The notes under the pieces: generated by a model
The model's database searches: none
The model's input: the letters and a program-made list of their open reading frames with translations, nothing else
Told to the model about the DNA's origin: nothing
Assembly: GCA_963736595.1 (NCBI GenBank)
Contig: CAVTPG010000002.1
Coordinates: 542,349-606,348, forward strand
From: Parapontixanthobacter sp963736595
Lineage (GTDB): Bacteria > Pseudomonadota > Alphaproteobacteria > Sphingomonadales > Sphingomonadaceae
Length of the DNA: 64,000 nt
Direction of reading: 5' to 3'
Translations under genes and position numbers: made by a program
Shown: positions 56,423 through 64,000 of the stretch, piece by piece
Position numbering within the stretch: position 1 is the stretch's first letter
Layout: each line of letters begins with the position of its first letter

Positions 56423-56533
56423 TTATTCGCTCTGATCGGCGAAGGGTTGGCCGGATGGCTTGCCATCGATGTAAATCTGGCGCCCCGTCCAGGGCCGCAC
56501 TTCGACGGTGGAATCGGCTTTGACTTCGGTCAT
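56423..56533 (-). CDS. Possible 36-residue protein between the DUF4153 gene and gatC
   Basis: The frame starts at ATG 56533, six bases after a GGGAG ribosome site, and reads MTEVKADSTVEVRPWTGRQI through GKPSGQPFADQSE to TAA. A second ATG two codons earlier abuts the ribosome site and is less likely. It is soluble with no known motif. It begins 24 bases after the DUF4153 gene stop on the same strand, so it would be co-transcribed. Only the ribosome site and context support it. Confidence 0.35.
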   Translation of the reverse strand: MTEVKADSTVEVRPWTGRQIYIDGKPSGQPFADQSE

Positions 56534-56556
56534 ATTCATCTCCCGTGCGGCGATGC

Positions 56557-58191
56557 TTACCTCGGCTGCGGCTGGGTCGACTTCTGGTCTGTCTTCGTCA
56601 GCGACAAGTCAGGGTCGAGCTGAAATTGCTGCACGCCATAACCTTCTGCCAAGGCGATCATTCGTCCACCTTGCTTATGCGGGCCAAGGTCGATGGCTAT
56701 GCACGGATTTTCGCAGGTCCATCGCTCGCTGCGCACGTAATTCACCATCGCTTCGCGCAATTCGGGATCGTCGAACTCGATCCGCAAATTGGTGAGGCGC
56801 GTGTCTCGGCGATCCGGAGCTTCGCCTTGCCGGTCGTAGGGACGCTGATCCTGACGCAACGCGGTTTTGGCCGACTGTGCCACGTCATCTTGATCGGATT
56901 GCGCGAGCCGTTTTAACGCACGGCGTCCAGCCTCTCCGAAATCCCAGCGCAAGGCCGTGTAGTCGAATGTCTCTTCACTGACGACGCCGCTATTCAGTCG
57001 GGCAATCTGATTGCGCGCTGAAATTGCGCCAAAGTTAAACAGCGGTAAAGCAAGGACGAACGCGATGACACAGACCGCCACACCAAGGTGCAGATTGGAC
57101 TGGCGCAGTAGATCGGGCCATCCGGCGCGATCCTTGGCCAGCAGCCCGCGCACCGCATTGACCGCATAAGCAACGCCATATGTGCACGCGACGGCAATCG
57201 CAATAATTGCCCACAACCGCTCAGGACTAAGGCCGTGCTGCGCGATCCGCGTGCCCATCGAAATGGCGGCAAAAATCGTCAGCGGCAGGATGCCAAGCGC
57301 CAGCACTAAAGCCGCGCCGCGCATGATCCGCGATCCGCTCATATTCGTCTTGTCGTCGCGAATGACGGCATTGGTCAGGATGAAACAGCCGGTCGCAATC
57401 GACAGCAGAACCGGCGTGGCGCTTTGCGTCGCGGCCCACAACACATCGAGGCCGGAAAACAACACGGCGACAAGGAAAATGACCAATGCAATCGCGAGCG
57501 GGACGGCCAATAAGGACAGCACCAGCAGCACGACCGATTGCAAGGTGCCAAGAACTTTCAACTGATTGCGTAGTGTGCCGAGAGCTGCTCCGAACGCCAC
57601 GCCGAAAAAAGTCATATTGAACGCATCTTCGCGTAATAATTCGCGCAGCACATCGATCTGGATCAGCTCGAATAGCGACGACAATAGCCAAATTAGCGCC
57701 CAGGCAAGTCCTGTGAAGGCGAAGGCTCCGACTACGCTGATCGCATCGGTCCAGACGTGGAAATGCGTTGCTTCATATGACGTGTTCCAGCGGAACTTAT
57801 GGAACCCCGCCTGGAATAACGGGACTGCGAGACCGACCGAAATCAGGCCTGCAAAAAGCCAGAACGCTTCATCGGCATAGGTTTCCTGCGCTGCGGTCAC
57901 GCGCCAGGCAATGCCTGCCAGAATAAGGCCAGCGATAGCGGAAAAGATCAGCGAGGTTTGCCATTTCAGCGGCGACAAAGTCAGCCCGATGGCAAGCGAT
58001 CCGAACCCGATGAAGGCTGCGAGCGCCATGCGCCACGGCACATCGACCTGGCCATCCAGCAGACTATGCAAGCACAGACCGGCAAACCCGAACAGCGCCG
58101 CCAAAATGACCGGCCGCAATGGCCAGTCGATCAACAACCACTCGCGCTCATCCGCAGCCGAAATGTCGCCGTGATCCTCTACCGTGTCCAT
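56557..58191 (-). CDS. DUF4153 domain-containing membrane protein
   Basis: A 544-residue polytopic membrane protein with about 11 hydrophobic segments over residues 25-375 and a soluble C-terminal domain that includes YVRSERWTCENPCIAIDLGP. The N-terminus EREWLLIDWPLRPVILAALFG and the internal layout match the DUF4153 family, whose function is unknown. The soluble domain has two cysteines and is probably on the periplasmic side, an inference from length only. Confidence 0.83.
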   Translation of the reverse strand: MDTVEDHGDISAADEREWLLIDWPLRPVILAALFGFAGLCLHSLLDGQVDVPWRMALAAFIGFGSLAIGLTLSPLKWQTSLIFSAIAGLILAGIAWRVTAAQETYADEAFWLFAGLISVGLAVPLFQAGFHKFRWNTSYEATHFHVWTDAISVVGAFAFTGLAWALIWLLSSLFELIQIDVLRELLREDAFNMTFFGVAFGAALGTLRNQLKVLGTLQSVVLLVLSLLAVPLAIALVIFLVAVLFSGLDVLWAATQSATPVLLSIATGCFILTNAVIRDDKTNMSGSRIMRGAALVLALGILPLTIFAAISMGTRIAQHGLSPERLWAIIAIAVACTYGVAYAVNAVRGLLAKDRAGWPDLLRQSNLHLGVAVCVIAFVLALPLFNFGAISARNQIARLNSGVVSEETFDYTALRWDFGEAGRRALKRLAQSDQDDVAQSAKTALRQDQRPYDRQGEAPDRRDTRLTNLRIEFDDPELREAMVNYVRSERWTCENPCIAIDLGPHKQGGRMIALAEGYGVQQFQLDPDLSLTKTDQKSTQPQPR

Positions 58192-58246
58192 TAAGCGACC
58201 TCCCCCCGGAATTTGAGCGCCTGACTATTGCGCCTTTATTGCACCT

Positions 58247-58837
58247 TTATTGCTGCGGCGCCTCTGTCGGTGGGCCACCTAACGGGCCACCGGGCGCGCC
58301 ACCTGCTGCACCCTGCTGCATCTGCATCATTTGCTGGAATGCTTGCGCGCGCCGTTCGAATTCGTCGCGTTTCATGATTTCGGTGATTTCGACTTCAAAG
58401 ACCAGATCGCTATTTGCCGGAATGTCCGATCCGGGCGGCGGAGTGTCGCCATAACCCTTATCGGCGGGTATAAAAATTTCGTATTGTCCGCCTGCGCGAA
58501 CCTGCTGCAATCCTTCGAAAAAGCCCTGAACAGTCTGCCCTTCTTCCAGCAGAAAGGGCACGCCTTCGGGAAACATTTGCGGTGGCAGTGGCGATTCTCC
58601 GGATTGGTCGAACACCGTGCCATCGGGCAGCTTGCCGACATATTTGGTGAAGATCACATCGCCGATTTCCGGCAATTCACCAGTGCCTTCCTCAATCGTT
58701 TCGATGCCGGATCCGCGCACCTGCGTCGCCCAGACCAGCGCGCCCGCCACGGCAATCGCAGCCAATACGCCGAGCCACAATTTGGTCAGCGATCCCTTGG
58801 CAATGGGTTGCAAGGGTACGCGGGTTACTTCGCTCAT
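58247..58837 (-). CDS. FKBP-type peptidyl-prolyl cis-trans isomerase
   Basis: A 196-residue protein with an N-terminal membrane anchor (about 17-38, LWLGVLAAIAVAGALVWA), an FKBP domain (VGKLPDGTVFDQSGES, LEEGQTVQGFFEGLQQVRAGG, IPADKGYGDTPPPG) and a Gln/Met/Gly/Pro-rich tail. It speeds proline isomerisation during folding, probably in the periplasm as an anchored protein. It is upstream of the DUF4153 gene on the same strand. Confidence 0.92.
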   Translation of the reverse strand: MSEVTRVPLQPIAKGSLTKLWLGVLAAIAVAGALVWATQVRGSGIETIEEGTGELPEIGDVIFTKYVGKLPDGTVFDQSGESPLPPQMFPEGVPFLLEEGQTVQGFFEGLQQVRAGGQYEIFIPADKGYGDTPPPGSDIPANSDLVFEVEITEIMKRDEFERRAQAFQQMMQMQQGAAGGAPGGPLGGPPTEAPQQ

Positions 58838-58908
58838 CGGTCTATCGTCCTGATAATCATCAAAAGTTTTCGCATCTGTTTCAGCGATTTCGGCCTAACC
58901 ACACACAG

Positions 58909-58939
58909 CAAAAAGGGCGCGGGTTTTAGCCTGCGCCCT
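58909..58939 (-). terminator. Intrinsic terminator of rpsU
   Basis: On the minus strand a GC-rich stem (GGGCGC/GCGCCC with inner GG/CC) around a loop of TAAAA type is followed by a T5 run (58914-58910). It lies about 55 bases after the rpsU stop. Confidence 0.83.
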
Positions 58940-58992
58940 GATGGCTTAGGTCGGTCGGGGAAGCAAGTCCTGCCTCTCCTGTTCGGACGCTG

Positions 58993-59196
58993 TTACGAGC
59001 CGTCGCGTTCCAACCGCTTGCGCTCCAGCTTGCGAGCGCGGCGAACAGCCGCTGCCTTTTCGCGAGCGCGCTTTTCGGAAGGCTTTTCGTAATGGCGACG
59101 CAATTTCATCTCGCGATACACGCCTTCACGCTGCAGCTTCTTTTTCAGAGCGCGCAGAGCTTGATCGACATTGTTATCGCGAACCATGATTTGCAT
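58993..59196 (-). CDS. rpsU: 30S ribosomal protein S21
   Basis: A 67-residue basic protein reading MQIMVRDNNVDQALRALKKK and then REMKLRRHYEKPSEKRAREK with an Arg/Lys tail, the alphaproteobacterial S21 pattern. It helps initiate translation on the 30S subunit. ATG 59196 is chosen because MQI is the usual start; the frame is open further upstream without likeness to S21. Confidence 0.95.
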   Translation of the reverse strand: MQIMVRDNNVDQALRALKKKLQREGVYREMKLRRHYEKPSEKRAREKAAAVRRARKLERKRLERDGS

Positions 59197-59453
59197 AAAC
59201 TTCAAACACCTCGAACATATCAGAGCGGCCCGTAAAGACAGGCCCGCGCCGTATAAAAAACAACAGAAAATGCGCCGAAAAGCGTGAAGTCGGCACGAAT
59301 CTGGTGCTGCAATAGCCAAAACCCGCGCGGCTGGCAAGCGTTTCTGCCGCATTGCTCTGCCGCAACGTGCCATCCCAAACAGGGCCGGATAAGCCGCAAT
59401 AAGCATAATTGCAGGCCTTTCGCTCGACCGCTCGCACGGCTAAGGCAGAAGCG

Positions 59454-59864
59454 ATGAATGCCATTTCACCTATTCAGGCCAGCCTGTTCGTCGCGGGCGG
59501 CGGAGCAATCGGGGCCGTGCTGCGCTATCAATTGGGGCGCGGACTTACCTTTGTTGCAGGGCCGCAGACGATGACCGCGTTTCCGTGGGCCACGCTGAGC
59601 GCCAATGTGCTGGGCAGTCTGGCGATGGGCGTGCTCGCCGGATGGCTGGCGCGGCATGGCACAGGCGGCAACGAAGCAATGCGCTTGCTGCTCGGCGTTG
59701 GTTTACTCGGCGGATTTACCACCTTCTCCAGCTTCTCGCTGGAAATGATGCTACTGATCGAGCGCGGGCAGCCTTTGCTCGCGGTGACTTATGCCGCCAT
59801 TTCGCTGCTGGCTGGTCTCGCGGCGCTTTATATCGGACTGATCACTATGAAGTTTGCGACATGA
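59454..59864 (+). CDS. crcB: Fluoride exporter CrcB/Fluc
   Basis: A 136-residue protein with four membrane helices and the Fluc signatures GGGAIGAVLRYQLGRG, TLSANVLGSLAMG and GVGLLGGFTTFSSFSLE. Dual-topology dimers export fluoride. The ATG at 59454 matches the family start. The TGA overlaps the start of the pseudouridine synthase (ATGA). No fluoride riboswitch is evident in the 250 bases upstream. Confidence 0.94.
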   Translation: MNAISPIQASLFVAGGGAIGAVLRYQLGRGLTFVAGPQTMTAFPWATLSANVLGSLAMGVLAGWLARHGTGGNEAMRLLLGVGLLGGFTTFSSFSLEMMLLIERGQPLLAVTYAAISLLAGLAALYIGLITMKFAT

Positions 59865-61090
59865 GTACCGATACGAGCGTTCCAGCCGCCGAACCGTCAG
59901 AGAGCGCGTCAGCAACTGCGAGCAAGCCCAAACGCGCCAGCGACAATGTGCGGCAATTCACCATTGTGCCCGATGATGACGGCATTCGCCTCGACCGCTG
60001 GTTCAAGCGCAATCTGCCGCAAGTCGGTTTCGGCATGGTGTCGCGCTGGGCACGCACCGGACAAATCCGCGTGGATGGCAAACGCGCCAGTGTGGACGAT
60101 CGCTTGGTCAAGGGGCAGACATTGCGCGTTCCGCCCGGCGGCGAAGTGGCTCGCCGCAAACCACGCGAAAAACCTGAATTGACCGAAGCGCAGATCGCCG
60201 AAGCGCACGAAATGGTGATCGTCGAAACGCCGTCCGCAATCCTCTTGAACAAGCCTCCGGGACTGGCCACGCAAGGCGGCAGCAAAACGTACAAGCACGT
60301 CGATGGAATGCTCGATGCGTTTGCGCCGGACGAGGACACGCCCCGCCCGCGCCTTGTCCACCGGCTCGACAAGGATACCTCCGGCGTCCTGCTGATCGCC
60401 CGCACACCAGGCTGCGCCGCCTATTTCTCCAAGAAATTTTCCGGCAGGTCGGCGCGCAAAGTCTATTGGGCGCTGGTCGTCGGTCGCCCCGATATCGATG
60501 AAGGCATGATCGAGGCACCATTGGCCAAGCAACCGGGCAGCGGCGGCGAAAAAATGCACGTCGATGAGGAAAATGGCGCACCGGCCAAAACCCGCTATCG
60601 CGTGGTGGAGCGCGCCGGAAACAGCGCAAGCTGGGTCGAGCTGGAACCGCTGACAGGCCGCACCCATCAGCTTCGCGTGCATCTGGCCGCGATCGGTCAT
60701 CCCATTGTGGGCGATGGCAAATATGGCGGGCAGGAAGCGTTTTTGACCGGCAGCGTCAGCCGAAAAATGCATCTTCACGCGCGCCGTCTCGTAATCGATC
60801 AGCCCGATGGCCCCAAGATCGACGTCACCGCCGAATTGCCTGAGCATTTTGCCGCAACCATGCAGCAGATGGGCTTCGACCAGAGCTTGAGCGATGCCGA
60901 ACCGGAGCGCGGTCCGCCCGAACGCAGCCGCACCGAAAAGAAACAGGCTGCGCGCCAGCACGCCAAACAATATCGCAAATCTCGCCGGGGAGAGCGGCGC
61001 ACCCGTGGGCCAGCTTCAGCGAAATCTGGTGGCGCGAAATCTGGTGGCCCAAAAAAGGGCAAGCCGGGCACACGCGGGACCAAGCGATAA
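59861..61090 (+). CDS. RluA-family 23S rRNA pseudouridine synthase (RluC-like)
   Basis: A 409-residue protein. An S4 RNA-binding domain (about 40-95, DGIRLDRWFKRNLPQVG) is followed by the synthase domain with catalytic D170 in RLVHRLDKDTSGVLL and later GRTHQLRVHLAAIGHPIVGD. RluC-type enzymes isomerise uridines in 23S rRNA. The last about 55 residues are a Lys/Arg/Gly-rich tail with a short internal repeat (KSGG twice), probably RNA-binding and disordered. Confidence 0.92.
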   Translation: MSTDTSVPAAEPSESASATASKPKRASDNVRQFTIVPDDDGIRLDRWFKRNLPQVGFGMVSRWARTGQIRVDGKRASVDDRLVKGQTLRVPPGGEVARRKPREKPELTEAQIAEAHEMVIVETPSAILLNKPPGLATQGGSKTYKHVDGMLDAFAPDEDTPRPRLVHRLDKDTSGVLLIARTPGCAAYFSKKFSGRSARKVYWALVVGRPDIDEGMIEAPLAKQPGSGGEKMHVDEENGAPAKTRYRVVERAGNSASWVELEPLTGRTHQLRVHLAAIGHPIVGDGKYGGQEAFLTGSVSRKMHLHARRLVIDQPDGPKIDVTAELPEHFAATMQQMGFDQSLSDAEPERGPPERSRTEKKQAARQHAKQYRKSRRGERRTRGPASAKSGGAKSGGPKKGKPGTRGTKR

Positions 61091-61109
61091 TGCTGGATTG
61101 CCCCGCCCC

Positions 61110-61790
61110 ATGAACGCCGTGTCTCCGCAAAAACTGGCTGTGTTCGATTGCGATGGCACACTGGTCGATGGACAGGCAGGCATTTGCGAAGCGATGGAAG
61201 CGGCGTGCGCGGAAGCGGATATTCCCGTCCCGGCACGCAATGACATCCGCCGGATCGTCGGCCTCAGCCTGCCGCAAGCCCTGTCGCATCTGGCACCCAA
61301 GGCCAGCAAGGATCAGCGCGCTCACGCAGTCGAAGCGTATAAACAAGCTTATCGCGCCAGCCGCACCGAAGGACGCCTCGTCGAGCCATTATACGATGGC
61401 ATGGCCGAATTGCTGCTTGAATTGCATGGCGCCGGGTGGCTGCTGGGTGTGGCCACCGGCAAAAGCGATCGGGGGCTGGAATTGTGCCTGCAGCAGCACG
61501 AACTCGCGCATTTGTTCGTGACTTTGCAAACCGCCGACCGCCATCCCTCCAAGCCCGATCCGGCCATGCTGATCGCGGCAATGGCTGACGCAGAGATTGC
61601 GCCCGAACACACAGTAATGATCGGCGACACCAGCTTCGACATGGTCATGGCGCAAAATGCCGCTGTGCGCGCGCTGGGTGTATCATGGGGCTATCATGCG
61701 CCGGACGAACTGCACGCAGAAGGCGCAGAAATGGTCGCTGAAACAATTGCGGATTTGCGCGCAGAATTGCTGCGGGGAGTAGCCCAATGA
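61110..61790 (+). CDS. HAD family hydrolase (phosphoglycolate phosphatase-like)
   Basis: A 226-residue HAD phosphatase. The nucleophile and acid Asp are D13 and D15 in VFDCDGTLVDG, the Thr/Lys motifs are GVATGKSDRG and HPSKPDP, and the last acidic motif is MIGDTSFDMVMAQ. The Gph/PhoN-like group acts on small phosphate esters. Its stop overlaps the start of the next gene by 4 bases. The substrate is uncertain. Confidence 0.89.
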   Translation: MNAVSPQKLAVFDCDGTLVDGQAGICEAMEAACAEADIPVPARNDIRRIVGLSLPQALSHLAPKASKDQRAHAVEAYKQAYRASRTEGRLVEPLYDGMAELLLELHGAGWLLGVATGKSDRGLELCLQQHELAHLFVTLQTADRHPSKPDPAMLIAAMADAEIAPEHTVMIGDTSFDMVMAQNAAVRALGVSWGYHAPDELHAEGAEMVAETIADLRAELLRGVAQ

Positions 61791-62031
61791 GCGATGACGC
61801 ACCGCTTCCCCCTGTCCGTGACGAGGAGGCCGACCTGCTCGCCGCCAAACGCTATTGGATCATGCAGGCGACTCGCATCGGCGCGCTGGTCGTGACGATC
61901 ACAGGCGTTATTATCATGGCGCGCGATGCTCCAATGAAGGATATGAAGGCGCGCTGCTGGTCGCATTGGGCGCTTTTCTGTTCTTTTTCGTGCCGCGCAC
62001 CCTTTCGCGCAGGTGGAAAAGCCGACCTTGA
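61787..62031 (+). CDS. Small two-helix membrane protein, frameshifted
   Basis: The start reads DEEADLLAAKRYWIMQATR then IGALVVTITGVIIMA (first helix). After APMKD the frame shifts at 61940-61942, where adding one base gives DYEGALLVALGAFLFFFVPR and a basic end RWKSRP, 81 residues in total. This is the usual small membrane protein upstream of the ATP12 chaperone in sphingomonads. Function is unknown. Its corrected TGA overlaps the ATP12 TTG start. Confidence 0.65.
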
Positions 62032-62723
62032 AACGCTTCTATACGCAAGTCGATATTACCGAGCGTGACAATGGCTTTGCCGTCACGCTGGACGGGCGCG
62101 TGATCAAGACACAGGGCGGCGGCGAGCAGATCGTTCCGACCCGCAAGCTGGCCGAATTGTTGCATGGTGAATGGGCCGAGCAGGGCGAGACGCTGGACCC
62201 GAAACGTTTTGCGATGCGGGATATGGCGGATTACGCCATCGATCATGTGGCCGCCGCTCGCGAAGATGTGATCGCAAAGCTGCTAACTTACGGCGAAACC
62301 GATACGCTCTGCTATCGCGCCGAGCCGGGCGAGCCGCTGTTTGCGCGCCAACAAGATGAGTGGGAGCCAGTGCTGACCGCATTCGAAGCGCGGCATGGCA
62401 TCGCCTTTAATCGCGTCAGCGGCATCATTCATCATGCGCAGCCGGATGAAAGCTTGTCGAAACTGCGGAGCGTTTTGGAGGCGCACGACCATTTTGCGCT
62501 CGCGGCCTTACAGACAATGGCATCGCTCGCCGCATCGCTTTGTATCGGGCTGGAAGCGATTGCGGACGGCGCGGAAGTGAGCACCTTATGGGACGCTTCG
62601 GTGCTGGAAGAACGCTGGCAGATCGAGCAATGGGGCGAGGATGCCGAAGCCAAAGCGCGGGCCGACAAACGCCGCGCCGAATTCATGGCCGCGCACCGCT
62701 TTTTTACCGCACTTTCGGGCTAA
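62028..62723 (+). CDS. ATP12 family F1-ATPase assembly chaperone
   Basis: A 231-residue protein with LKRFYTQVDITERDNGFAV then TLDGRVIKTQGGGEQIVPTR, and GALAALQTM-like and EERWQIEQWGEDAEA regions of the ATP12 family. These proteins chaperone the alpha subunit during F1 assembly. Start codons are non-ATG: TTG at 62028 aligns with the usual MKRFY start, and GTG at 62013 is the alternative. It is the last gene of the crcB run. Confidence 0.87.
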   Translation: MKRFYTQVDITERDNGFAVTLDGRVIKTQGGGEQIVPTRKLAELLHGEWAEQGETLDPKRFAMRDMADYAIDHVAAAREDVIAKLLTYGETDTLCYRAEPGEPLFARQQDEWEPVLTAFEARHGIAFNRVSGIIHHAQPDESLSKLRSVLEAHDHFALAALQTMASLAASLCIGLEAIADGAEVSTLWDASVLEERWQIEQWGEDAEAKARADKRRAEFMAAHRFFTALSG

Positions 62724-62755
62724 GGCTGGAGCGTCACGCTAGTGCCATTTGGCGC

Positions 62756-63382
62756 TTACTGCGCCCAATCCGCAACCTGCCGCGCCACATCATTGGCAGC
62801 CGTGTTCAAAGCCACGCCAACCGGAGCCGCTTCCGCCGCCACGCCCGGCACTACGCTTTCAAAACGGCGCGTCTGCGGCGCATCTTCGCCATTGCTGCGC
62901 ATTGCATCGAAGCGCACCACGACCGAGCCACTGCGAACATCATAACCGAAATCGACCAGCGTGCCGCGCAGAATGCGCGTGGCAACCATGCCCGCTTCGT
63001 CATTATCCACCACGATGGTATCACCGCGCGCGCGCAGGGTTTCGGCCAATACCCGGCGGAACAAGCGCGCCGGTTTTTCGACCCAGACGGCTTCCTTCAA
63101 ATAGGCAATATTGCTGCCATCGACCTGCACCGGAATGCGCGTCACATCGAGCCGCGCAGGTGCAAAGGGTTCATACACCGCGATGGCGTTATCGGGAGTC
63201 ACGGCCAGCGCCGCACCGACCGGAGCGACGGCTTCGCTGGTCAAGGTCAGCAGGCTTTCTGGCGGCTCCGCACCGATGCTGATGCACCCGGACAGGGCCA
63301 GCGCCAGAGGGACGCTCGCCAATCCGAACAAGCGCGGGAAACGGGTCACAGGCTGGTTATTCATTGCATCATTCCTGCTCAT
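62756..63382 (-). CDS. ABC-type transport auxiliary lipoprotein (PqiC/MCE-associated)
   Basis: A 208-residue lipoprotein with lipobox ALSGC and the pattern IAVYEPFAPARLDVTRIPVQ, IAYLKEAVWVEKPARLFRRV and GTLVDFGYDVRSGSVVVRFDA of the ABC transport auxiliary family. Such lipoproteins sit in the outer membrane and partner MCE/MlaD proteins in lipid traffic. The ATG overlaps the mlaD stop (ATGA). Confidence 0.87.
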   Translation of the reverse strand: MSRNDAMNNQPVTRFPRLFGLASVPLALALSGCISIGAEPPESLLTLTSEAVAPVGAALAVTPDNAIAVYEPFAPARLDVTRIPVQVDGSNIAYLKEAVWVEKPARLFRRVLAETLRARGDTIVVDNDEAGMVATRILRGTLVDFGYDVRSGSVVVRFDAMRSNGEDAPQTRRFESVVPGVAAEAAPVGVALNTAANDVARQVADWAQ

Positions 63383-64000
63383 GGCTCGTAATCCGGTAAA
63401 GGCGGCTTGCTCAGGATCGAGCTTGCGCCATCGTTTTCGATCCGCTCCGTCACGTTGCGCAAGGCTTTGCTGGTCGCGCGCAAATCCTGCAACGTGGCTT
63501 CGGCGGCGGGTAAGGTGGTTTCCGTGAGGCGCCGCGTCGCGGGCCGGGCATCTTCCAGCGTGTTGGACAGCGAGGCCGCCGCATCATTTGCCGACGTCAG
63601 CGTTTTGCGCAATTCCTCTGCCAATGATGCGCCTTCTTTATTAAGCAGCGCGTCGGTGGAGCGCGTCACCGTTTCAAAAGCGTCGAGCGATTCGCCCGCT
63701 TCGCGCAAAGTAATCTGCAACTCAGCCATCGTCGCTTCGATCTGCGGCGCGGCCTGCGCCAGTTCGGTCGTCATCCGGTTCGTATTGGCAAGAATCCCGG
63801 CAATCTCTCCCTGATTGCTGTCCGACAACAGCATTGTCATACGCTCGGTCAGTGTCGCCAGTCGCTCCAAGAGCAGCGGCGCGTTGGCCAAAATTTCACC
63901 AAAGCCGCCCGCCTTTTGCGGGATCACCGGAACCCCGTCGGGGCAAGCGGTCGTATCGCAGCTGATCGCCGGCGCATTTTTGCGCGCGCCATCCAGCAGG
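63379..64000 (-). CDS. MlaD/MCE family protein of a lipid-transport ABC system (C-terminal part)
   Basis: Only the C-terminal 206 residues are in view, entered from the right edge. The visible part has a short Cys-containing segment (ISCDTTACPDGVPVIPQK) and then about 150 residues of long helices typical of MCE protein C-termini, ending SSILSKPPLPDYEP. The N-terminal MCE domain and the MlaE/MlaF partners should lie beyond 64000. The coupled auxiliary lipoprotein supports the assignment. Confidence 0.78.
   Translation of the reverse strand, partial: LLDGARKNAPAISCDTTACPDGVPVIPQKAGGFGEILANAPLLLERLATLTERMTMLLSDSNQGEIAGILANTNRMTTELAQAAPQIEATMAELQITLREAGESLDAFETVTRSTDALLNKEGASLAEELRKTLTSANDAAASLSNTLEDARPATRRLTETTLPAAEATLQDLRATSKALRNVTERIENDGASSILSKPPLPDYEP

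Noticed and set aside
59200..59453. Fluoride riboswitch before crcB
   Set aside because: I could not find the conserved GGNGAU...pseudoknot pattern in this stretch, and crcB sits in an operon-like run without a long structured leader.
61012..61052. Short direct repeat (AAATCTGGTGGC twice) near the end of the pseudouridine synthase gene
   Set aside because: It encodes the KSGG repeat of a disordered basic tail and needs no further explanation.

Overview
The window is 64 kb of ordinary chromosome from an alphaproteobacterium, most likely a sphingomonad of the Erythrobacter type. This is an inference from the gene order argS-SPOR-nagZ-scpA-scpB-tatA-tatB-tatC, two large TonB-dependent receptors, an ATP12-type F1 chaperone, a Tad/Cpa pilus locus and an exact CtrA-type box. 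I see no tRNA, rRNA, CRISPR array, insertion sequence or prophage. Coding density is high and no stretch over 300 bases is left without a feature.

Layout. 1-3712 (-): arginyl/leucyl-tRNA-protein transferase bpt, then tamA and tamB (outer-membrane assembly; tamB runs off the left edge). 3832-7763: threonine ammonia-lyase (-), diverging from a hydroxyisobutyrate-dehydrogenase-like oxidoreductase and a secreted amidohydrolase (+). 7764-9152: three paralogous genes for small exported one-helix proteins ending DDDP[IV]SA, the last two with near-identical 3' terminator blocks, and a CtrA-type box upstream of the first. 9198-16812 (-): lipoprotein, then the argS to tatC run. 16905-19352 (+): ispH, thrB, rnhA. 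19345-21440 (-): FAD oxidoreductase and alpha/beta hydrolase. 21544-28763 (+): cpaA, B, C, D, E, tadB, tadC, with the motor ATPase cpaF and the pilin absent. 28840-32365 (-): marR, enoyl-CoA hydratase, SDR and thiolase, a fatty-acyl or aromatic beta-oxidation set. 32530-35881 (+): translationally coupled 2OG-Fe(II) oxygenase, TPR-2OG oxygenase and methyltransferase. 36000-43240: two TonB-dependent receptors flanking a decayed gene. 43313-45893 (-): clpB. 46095-51664 (+): penicillin-acylase-type hydrolase, M16 protease lipoprotein and a small protein. 51767-59196 (-): rpsU, FKBP isomerase, DUF4153 membrane protein, a tiny reading frame, gatC, gatA, a glycosyltransferase and gatB. 59454-62723 (+): crcB, a pseudouridine synthase, a HAD phosphatase, a small membrane protein and the ATP12 chaperone. 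62756-64000 (-): lipoprotein and MlaD of a lipid-transport ABC system.

Six otherwise normal genes (tamA, a TonB receptor, clpB, a glycosyltransferase, gatA, a small membrane protein) each carry exactly one single-base frameshift at a short homopolymer. Five are insertions and one is a deletion. Correcting them restores full-length family proteins, so sequencing or assembly error is the simplest explanation. The gene at 39343-39925 is different: it needs at least four frame changes and looks truly decayed, or lies in a locally bad stretch.

Most of the window is housekeeping. The less ordinary parts are the small DDDPxSA proteins with their CtrA-type box, the Tad locus without its motor ATPase, the oxygenase/methyltransferase operon beside TonB receptors, and a tandem-repeat operator candidate in front of marR.
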